DNA from: Casp-actino8 sp044358015
GTDB lineage: Bacteria > Actinomycetota > Acidimicrobiia > Acidimicrobiales > Ilumatobacteraceae
Assembly (NCBI GenBank): GCA_044358015.1
Contig: JBIKOO010000016.1
Coordinates: 1 to 32,306 of the forward strand
Reading direction: 5' to 3'
DNA: 32,306 nt
Positions within the stretch are counted from its first letter, which is position 1. Each line of letters begins with the position of its first letter. A program made the position numbers and the translations under genes. Shown piece after piece: positions 15,356-25,000 of the stretch. The notes under the pieces were generated by a model. It made no database searches and was not told where the DNA came from. It saw nothing but the letters and a program-made list of their open reading frames with translations.

Positions 15356-15967
15356 ATGAGTTTTTTTGAGCGCAATAGGCAGGACATTTCCGCAAAAGGC
15401 CTAGACGCCAACCGTTTGCCACCCGGTCAGTATTTAACAGATCGTTTTCCGGTGCTTCACGTGGGCGATATCCCTGATTATGAACCTGATCAATGGAACT
15501 TAAACATTTTTGGCCTAGTCGATCGTCCCTTCACCCTGACTCTCGACGAATTGAAGGCTTTACCAAGCGTGTCATTGACTTTTGACATTCATTGCGTCAC
15601 CAAATGGAGCAAATTTGATACCACTTGGACCGGGGTACGAGTGCGCGATCTTTTCGAGATGGCAGGCGTGCAACCTGAAGCAACCCATGTGATGGAACAC
15701 GCTGAATTTGGTTACACGACCAATGTGCCGTTGGCTGATATCACCACTGATGAGGCCCTAGTTGCGTACGCATTTGAGGGCGAAGAAATTACGCCTGAAC
15801 ATGGTGGCCCAGTTCGCATTGTGATCCCACACTTGTATTTCTGGAAGAGTGCCAAATGGCTGCGGGGAATTGAACTCATTCCGAAGGATGCACCGGGCTT
15901 TTGGGAGCGCAATGGTTATCACATGTATGCCGATCCGTTTAAAGAGCAACGTTTTTGGAACGATTGA
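15356..15967 (+). CDS. Molybdopterin-dependent sulfite oxidase-fold oxidoreductase
   Basis: The molybdenum-coordinating cysteine is Cys80 in FDIHCVTKWS, the signature of the sulfite oxidase/MsrP (YedY) fold. RLPPGQYLT at the N-terminus and YFWKSAKWLRGIEL near residue 163 also fit stand-alone actinobacterial members. The protein is 203 residues, with only the Moco domain and no Tat signal, heme domain or dimerisation domain, so it is probably cytoplasmic. ATG 15356 is preferred to ATG 15338 because relatives start close to the FF pair (from memory). No MsrQ-like membrane partner or ferredoxin reductase lies next to it. The electron partner is unknown. Confidence 0.85.
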   Translation: MSFFERNRQDISAKGLDANRLPPGQYLTDRFPVLHVGDIPDYEPDQWNLNIFGLVDRPFTLTLDELKALPSVSLTFDIHCVTKWSKFDTTWTGVRVRDLFEMAGVQPEATHVMEHAEFGYTTNVPLADITTDEALVAYAFEGEEITPEHGGPVRIVIPHLYFWKSAKWLRGIELIPKDAPGFWERNGYHMYADPFKEQRFWND

Positions 15968-15977
15968 GCTGCTCAAC

Positions 15978-16021
15978 GAGATGCCGCCAGCGCATCTCAA
16001 TGTCGCTGGGTCTGACATTTT
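15978..16021 (+). terminator. Two adjacent small hairpins after the sulfite-oxidase-fold gene
   Basis: GAGATGC (15978-15984) pairs with GCATCTC (15992-15998) over a seven-base loop. Directly after it AATGTC (15999-16004) pairs with GACATT (16014-16019), followed by two more Ts (16020-16021). Together they could end the upstream transcript before the giant gene, but the T tract is short. Confidence 0.4.
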
Positions 16022-16087
16022 GGATTACATTTATCCCTTGATTAGTTGAGGTGTTTGAGGCTTCAACCAAAGAGTGGGGTTGGCGTC

Positions 16088-19000
16088 GTGTCGAAAATTT
16101 TTGGTTGGGTTATCAAGAATCCGTTGGTGGCGGCGGCAGTTGGCGTCGTGGCGTTGGGCAGTGTCGTTTTTGGTGTTGTGGCGTTGGTGGGTTCAGGCGA
16201 TTCAGGTTCGGTGTCTTCGTCGAGTACTGATGCTCCTGCTGATTCGGTTGTTGATACGTCGGTGCCAACTGATTCGGTGGCGCCGACTGAGAGTGGTTCG
16301 GTTCCGGTTGCTGGTGAAGCAGTTGTTGATGTTGTGGTTCCGGCTGGGATTAAGTTGACGGGTTCAACTTCGGTGGTTGACGATGCGAATTGGGTGACCA
16401 CGATTACGGGCGGTTCGGGTTCGGTTGGTGGTTTTGATTTATCGAGTAATGATTTTTCTGGTTCGTTGGAAACAGTTGATGGTGTGACATCAGGTTCGGT
16501 GACGGTGGTGTTGTCAAATCATCCGGAGGTCGTTCCGACGTGGAAGAACGATGCAACTTTGGTCTTGACGTATTCGGTTGCGAAGAAGGCGTTAGTTGGT
16601 GAGGTGAAGTATTCGTTATCGCGTGGCCAAGGCAAGATTGATTTGTCGGGTGCGTTGAACGATGACGGTAGTTACAAGTTGTCGGCGAAGGGTTCGGTTC
16701 CTTTTGCTGGGAAGACGATCGCGTTGTCGGGTTCGTATTCGGCTCCGAAGAATGATGCTGTGGATGTCAAAGCGACGTGGCGGATCACGGGTAGTGGTGC
16801 GGCGGGCGTGATTGACAAAACGACCGCGACGGGTGTGACGACGATTGATATGACTGAACGTGTCCCTGGTGTGACTGGAACAACGACGGTTGTTCTTGGT
16901 GACACGACACCAGTTGTTGCGAATGCACGCGTGTTGATTTTGGATGAGAAGGCGTGGCGTGTCCGTATTTTGAATGCGTCGACAAAGACATGGGCACCCA
17001 AAGTATTCCCAGTGTTGACTGTGGCGACGAAAGATCTCACTGGTGTGATTGCGAGTAAGAACAATGTGGTGACGTGGGATCTTGCCACGACGGCGGTGTT
17101 GACGAGTTCGAAGTTGACGATGAATGGAACGTTCACGTATTCGGCGGCAAAGACCTGGAATGTTGCGATCAGTAATGGTGGTGGTCAAGTTCTTGGATTG
17201 AGTCAACCGATGTCGAAGCCGAGTATTCAGGGTTCGATCACGATTGACAATGGTGCGATTGATGGCAAAGTGACGGTCACGACGAACGATGTGAAGATGA
17301 TTAGTTTGCCCGAGGGTTGGGATCCGTTGACGCGTCTCACGATCAAGTTCTCAAACGCAACTGGCGCGATTGTGAAACAGACCAATGTCGCTGCGGTGAT
17401 TTCGCGGAAGAACAGTCGCATTTTGTTAGATGGTGATGTGCAAGGTGAGGGCGCGTATGCATTGACAGTTGCGGGTGTGTTGCGTATGGGCGCGACTCCG
17501 ATTCCTTTGGTGGGTCGTTATGAGAGTGTTGGTTATGTGAAGAATGGTGTGGCGCGCACTGTTCCGTATTACAAGTTCAGTGGATCAATTAAAGATGCTG
17601 CTGGCGGAAAAGTTCCATTGTCAACTGGTTTCGCTTTGGGTGGTGGATCTATTGGAATGAATAGTGAAGCGACTGTGCAAACAGCTGGAGTGCGAACTGT
17701 TCAGCAAACTTCTGGCTCGCGTCAAGCGATGGAGGCAACTGGTGGTCTTGGTGGAACCGTCGACATGGCTTTTGATGCTTACAGCACGTTCAAGAAATAT
17801 GCCGACATCAAATACTCCGATGAAGACAACTGGACTGCAACGCTGACGGTTCAAGTCGATGACACTTGGGAAGTCCCTGGTTTTTCAGGTTTGAGTATTA
17901 GTGCTGAATCAATGACTGGAACCGTTCAGTCAACAGATGGTGACCTCACGTGGAATGTATCAATCGATAATACGACGTGGAGAAATAGCACAACAGGTGT
18001 TGACATCAACGCGCAATTCACACTGGGTGATACTTGCCCGCTTGAAGACAACTGCTCAGATGCCGAAGGCATCTACCTAGGCATGCTCGATGGCACGATG
18101 GATCTGCCCGACGGACTGCCTTCACTGGCGATCAATGGCGCATTGAACACCGATGGATCATGGGGTCGTATTGAAGGTGTGGCCCCCGATGCCGACTTTG
18201 ACAACTTCAGCATTACCGCACCAACTTTGACAGTTTGGAAGGGCGAACGTGAAGATTCGTTTGACGAGAATATGGAAATGCCAGATCTCAGTGCGGCTAA
18301 CGATGGATTGAACTTCCAGTTCTGTGGCGGTTTTGAAATCAGCATTCCTGGTATTCCGACCACTGGCACTAATGGCTGTGTGGAATGGACCCCGGACGGA
18401 ATCGTGATTGCTCAAGTAGCGGTTGGAGGAAGTGTTGACGGCGGAACATCGAGTGGTGGCGTTGAACTTGATTCATCACAACTCACTGGGTGGGCTTGGA
18501 CAAACTTGACTTCGTTACCTTCAGTGAACCTCTATGACACAGTGCTGCAACTCAAACCCGAATTGAACTCGTTAACGGCAAACTTCAAACTGCCCGGATA
18601 CTTAATGGACAAAGTTGGTCTTGATGATTCGCTTTCGAATATCAAAGCCACAGGGTGGTTTGACGACACCGACTTCTCACTTGATGGTGAGTTGGAAGTG
18701 AATATGTCAAATGGTGGATTCTCGTTGAACACCATCACGTTCCACATCGGAAAACAAGGCAATGCCTTCAGTCTCGGCATTGGGGCAGAGGCATTGGTAA
18801 AAGTCAGCGGCAACAAGTTTCCGATGGGTGTGTACATTGGTTTCTCAGCTGGTGGTGGAACCTCTGAGTTTGTGATTCAAATGGATGTCAGCGGTACTCA
18901 GTCGGCTATGCCAACCGGTGGATTTGATGCTGCTTCATTAGTGCCGACTGGAAGTTTTGAACCAGATGACACATCAGCCATTGACGGAAGTTTTGATAGT

Positions 19001-22000
19001 CGTCAAGGTAAGGGGAGTATTCCGCACGGAGACTTTGAAGATGCCAGTGATTCGGAGAACTTATTACCTAACCCAGATTTTGAGACGGGAACAGGCGCTT
19101 CAATTTTACCGAACGGTGATTTTGAGGATGGTAATTCGGGTAACTTCTTGTCAAACGGTGATATTGAAGATCTTGACTTTACCTACAACGGTGATTTTGA
19201 AGAAGGCAACACTTCAGGTTGGGCTACAAACAGTGGCTATACCACCACGGTACTAAGTGACGAAACTGCGCCGACTGAAAACGAAGGCACTACTGCGGTC
19301 AAGGTGAAAAACAACAACACATCTGGGGGGCCATACCTCAACACTGGTTTGTATCAAGATATTGCGTGGCCTCCACAAGGTGGAGCCACTTATACATTGT
19401 CGGCATGGGTCAAGTCGCCCGATACCACAACCGGTCGTATTGGTTTGTGGGTTCAACAAACTGGTACGGGTTCAGGCTGTTCTAGCCAGCCAACGTTGGC
19501 GCAATATCAAATTTTCAATGTCACAACCGATTGGCAACAGGTGTCGTTCTCGGTCAATGGCGCCTTGTGTCGTAACGGATTCCGAATAATTCTTGACCCG
19601 TTGGACGCTGGTGACACTGTTGAAATTGATGCGGTGACGTTCACGCCATCTATTGGTGGGAATGGAACGACTTCGAATCTGTTGCCACCAGGGAACATGG
19701 AAGACCTTGACGTTCTGTTGAACGGAGATTTTGAAACTGGCAGTGCCTCTAGTTGGGCGACGAGCAGCGGATTTACGACAACTGTTCTTGCAAATGAGCG
19801 TTCGACAGCTGAACCTATGGGTACAACTGCGGTCAGGGTGAATAACACCAAGACGTCCGGTGGCCCGTACAACAATGTCGGCCTCTATCAGAACGTGTCG
19901 TGGGCTCCCGTTGCTAATGCGACCTACACATTGTCCGCATGGGTGAAATCACCAGACTCTACGACTGGTCGTATCGGATTATGGATTGATCAAAAGGGAA
20001 CAGCGTCTGGTTGCTCATCGCAAACGACTGTGTCCCAAAGTCAGATATTCAACGTGACGACATCATGGACTCAGGTGTCGTACACCGTCACTGGTTCGTC
20101 GTGTAAGACATCGTTTACGGTGACATTAGACCCTCTTGATTACGGGGACTCAGTGATGATTGACTCAGTTTCGTTTACTCCAGGAACTTCGTCATCGGTT
20201 TCAGCGATCGCTGCATTGCCTAATGTTCTGAAGCCGACGGTCCTTTCAGGCGTGGCATCTGGTAGCCCGAGTGTGCGTGTAGAACCATCAATCGCACGAG
20301 GTGGTAACGGAGTACTTAGTGCGACTGGTTCATCGACCAACTGGGACATGTACTGGTCAACCGACGAGTCACCAACTCAATTCACGACCTACACCTTCAG
20401 CGGTTGGGTGCGGTGTCGTTCATGTTTGAGCATGGCCGGCAACATGTATATGGATACCGTGGGGGGAACCTTAGATTCGGTTACTCGTGCAATTACGATT
20501 ACTCAAACATGGCAGCAGTACAGCGTGACTTTGTACATGGCGAACTCGGGACATACTGACACTCGCCCTGGCTTCAAAGATATGGCGGCCACTAATACCG
20601 AAATTCTGTTTGACGACATGACGTTGACCGTGAACTCATTGAGCACGGTCCCAAATGTTGATAAGCCCACCGCGCTTTCAGGAGTACCTGCGCCGACCGT
20701 GAGTTTTGACCCAGATGCCGCGCATTCTGGTCAAGGTGTTTTGCGGGCCATGGGTACGTCAACAAATTGGGACATGTATTGGTCAACGCTCGAGTCTCCT
20801 GCGCAGTACTCGACCTTCACCTTTGAGGCCTGGGCTAAATGTCGTTCGTGCGGAACCATGTCCGGAAATATCTATTTAGATTCGACCGGAGGGACAGCAG
20901 ACACTGCGCAAGCTCCCATCACACTCACGCAGACATGGCAGAAGTTCAGCATTTCGTTGTATATCAGTCGCTCTGGACATACCGATATTCGACCTGGCTT
21001 TAAAGACATGGCGACTTCGTACTCAGAAGTCTTATTTGACGACATGTCGATTCAGTCTGTTCCGTGGAGCCCATCGCCATCTACTTCAAACCAACTTGTG
21101 GAGTATGTGCCGACCGATGGCACCAATGTTCGTGATGGTTTGGGCTCATTGATTTATGAGGCGCGAGCGAATGGTACTTCTGTCTATTACGACACCGCGC
21201 CACCTACCCGTTACGCGACGTACACAGGTTCTATTTGGGTGAAGGCACCCGTGAATACAAACGCAACTCTAAAAATCACTGCCAAGGGTGGAACCGAAGA
21301 AGTTGCGACACAAACGTTCACAGCCACAACAACATGGCAGCAGATTTCCAAAAACTTGACTGTTAATAATGCGAGTCATACCTCACTTCGAATTGAAGTA
21401 TTGATCACAAGTAATGCGACGACTAGTGCCACGCAGACTATCTATATTGATGATGCATCAATCATTGGTGCTCCAGTTGAGATCTTTCCAGACGCTGCAT
21501 CAACTTGGTCGGGAGTTGGTTACACCAACTTTGAATCTGCACCTCCGATTTCAAATTCGGCTGGCGTGAGTTATGTAACTGACTTTGGCAACACTGGTAA
21601 ATCACTTCGTACCGACGGCAATGGTGATTACTGGTACTTCAATAGTGACAGTTGGGGAACAGTAAACGGCGACTTTGATACTTCAGTCGACGTATACATA
21701 CCGAGCAATAACTCAAGTCGTGAAATCGCCAACGTCGGTTTCTGGATTACAGGTACGGGAAATTCGGCAATTGGCTACGGATACCGCCTTGATACTGGAG
21801 GTAGTAACGGCTTTATTACTTTCAACGGCGGTAACCGTGCGTGGGTGAGTGGTAACTCGAACGGCAGCAACGTCCCACGAGGTGTGTGGATGCGGGTTCG
21901 CTTGACGGCAGTAGGAGACGATGTCACTGGATCTATCACTCGTCTTGATACAGGCGCAGTATTGGGAACACAAACCTTGACCATGCCGGCCGGAAACCGT

Positions 22001-25000
22001 AGTGGCGCATTTGGGCAAGGATATGACAGTCAAGGAAATGGAACGACGACATATGGTCAGCGTTGGGATAACTTCCAGTTGTATTCGGGTAGCACCGCGG
22101 TGCACCTCTACGAAGACTCTTCTAAAGCCCATGGTGGTTCGGGATACATGCAGATTCGGACTTCGTCGGGTTCTGGCTACGCATCACGTGACACAGTCGC
22201 TGTTCCATCGCAAGGAAATACCTATGTTGGTTCGGCGTGGGTGAAGTCGGCCGGCTCAAACATCTCAGGCAAGTTGACAGTCAGCGTGAATGGAACGAGC
22301 GACACTGCAACGACATCATTCACCGCGAATGGAACATGGCAAAAGGTCACAGTTAATTTGCCAGTTAATGGTTCATCTGGAACTTCCATGAAGATGCAGA
22401 TTGAAAATGCCACTGCAGGGCAAAGTTTGTGGGTTGACGACGCGGCAATTCAACTTGTCGGTCTCACTCAACCCACACCTTGGGGAATTGTTCCTGGTTC
22501 GGGTGGAACAGTAGCGACTGCTGCGTATGCAGATTCGACAATTGCTCACGGAGGTGACAACTATTTGCAGTTCTCCGCAAGTGGATCAGCAGGTTCGATT
22601 TACTACCCAAGCACCTTCACCCCAGTGGTTGGTGACAACTACACCGCGTCGCTGTGGGTGAAATCAGCCACCGGTTCAAATATGAGTGGTCAGCTCGGTA
22701 TCAGTCTTGAAGGCGGAACTACTGAACAAAAGTGGGTATCTTTTACCGCCAACGGAACATGGCAGCAAGTATGGGTCACGATTTCGGTCACGAAGACTAA
22801 TAACACCACGATCAAAACACTTGTGAAGTCGAGCACCCTCGGTGCAAGCATGTTGATTGATGACGCTGACACGCGTCAAATGAAGCCTTGGTTTATCGTT
22901 GAACCAAGTGGTACAACTTCGGCTCAGTTGCTCATCGACGACCGCAGCTTGGCCGCTGATGGTTCAGGTTTCGAGCGCCTTGTAACAACCGGAACCAATG
23001 CGGGTGTTTATGCGACTCAAGCAACCACAGTTCAGGTGGGCGCAACTTGGACGATGAAGGCCAGTGTTCGTTCGACAAATGGGGGCGATGTTAACGGTCG
23101 CCTATTACTAACGGCCTCTGGTGGAAGTAGTTCATCGTCTGAGACTGTGACCCAGAACTTCACTGCTAATGGCGATTGGCAAGTTGTTGAACTGACGTAC
23201 ACCGCGACAAAGGCGAATACGGCGATTCGTTCAGAAGTTGATTTGTCATCTGGCGGCAAGCTTGACATTGACGCGATCACCTTGGTGCAGGACACTGTGG
23301 TGCAATCTGATCCATGGACGACAGTAGTCGGATCAGGGGGCGCAGTTACTCAGGTAGTCAAAGTTGATTCATCACGTGCTCACGATAGTGATGGAGTGCT
23401 TCAGTTCTCTAAGACGGGTTCGACCGAAAGTGGAATGCAGCACGCCATTAAGACCACGCCTGCAGTTGGTTCAAACTATTCAGGAACTGTTTGGGTTCGT
23501 TCGTCCACGGGAACGCCGATTTCTGGTCGCTTTGTTCTGTCAACTGTTGGTGGAACGCTTGAAAGCACATCAACTAGTTTCACTGCGACATCTGATTGGC
23601 AGATGGTCTCGTTGCGTTTGCCTATAGCCAATAGTGGTCACACGCAAATGCTGGTTCAAGTCTTGCTCTCAACTTCTGATGTGACACTTGATGTGGATGA
23701 TGTGATCGTGCAGGAGTATGACTGGACTGTCTTTGGCGCGACCGCTTCACAGACACAAGTCAATGATGCCGATAAGGCGCAATCTGGCAGCGGCTTTTTG
23801 AGGATCACAAAAACCAATGAAGACGATGGTGGGGTTCAAATTGACACACCAGGAAACTTGAGTACCGACACTTCGCAGACGATGTCGATGTATGTGCGCT
23901 CAACAACTGGGGCAAATGTTGCTGGGCACATGACACTGTCGGGAGTTGGCGGAATGGAACAAGACATTGCGTCAACCAATTTTACTGCCACTACCGATTG
24001 GAAGAAGGTTTCAGTTACCGTTGCAATTAGTAACACTGGTCAGACGGCGTTGCGTTCAAAAGTATTCGTTGATGCAGTGAATGCGGGTCTTGAAATTGAC
24101 TCGGTGAATGTTGCTCAAGAACCGCTCGGACAACCAGATGGTGTAACGACTCCGTTGCCACATCCAGAAACTGGTTACGTGTACCTCTGGGACGATGCCT
24201 TTGGCATTCCGGGCGCGCACTTGTGGTCGATGACCGCTCAAGTGGCGATCATCAATGGTCGACCAGCGTTGGGTCTTGGAGCGACTGTTTACTTTGACCC
24301 GACGAAGGCGTCGGGTGTGATGACTGGAACTGACTGGCTGAAGGGTGACCTAGTCGCCAACATCAGCACCGTTGAACCGTGTTTCCAGTTTGGATTTGAT
24401 GCGACTGGAACAGATGCTCGTGTTGCTATCGATGGCGGTGTTTTCTCAACATCGCGCTTCCAGTTGAGTTTTGCGCCTCGTGGTTGCACGGTCGGTGACT
24501 ATGTTATTGCGCCAGGCTCAATGTTCTCCTTTGACTCAACTCTGGGCGATGCGCAGCTGCATTTTGATCTTGAGACCGGCCGAGACGACAACGGTCTTCC
24601 AACGTTCTATACGAACATGCGAGTGCAAAATCTTAAACTTGCTGGCACGACGTATAACGACATGGAATTGACAATTGATATCTCGGCGGCCGGATCAGAC
24701 GTCAGTTTCTATGGCGATTTCAGCCTTCCGATGGGATCAATGGTTGGCGATTTCGAGTTGTCTGTCAACAGCGATTTGTTACGTATGGCTGGTTCAGTCA
24801 CCTTGTCGGATTGGAAGATGGTTGGCGGAACATTTGATATCAATTCGTTCAACTTCTATATGTCAATTGACATTCCATTCAGTAGCGGCTCGTGTGCCAA
24901 TTTCTCGGCTGGTACGAGCGGCAACATGGCAATGGGTAAGAAGGCCTACATCTTTGATGGCAACATGACTCTTGAATGTGGCCGACTCACCGTCTTCCAC

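Noticed and set aside
16616..17206. 196-residue minus-strand ORF inside the giant gene
   Set aside because: Its Arg/His-rich composition is what the antisense of a repetitive TCG/GTG-rich gene gives; no motif or ribosome site.
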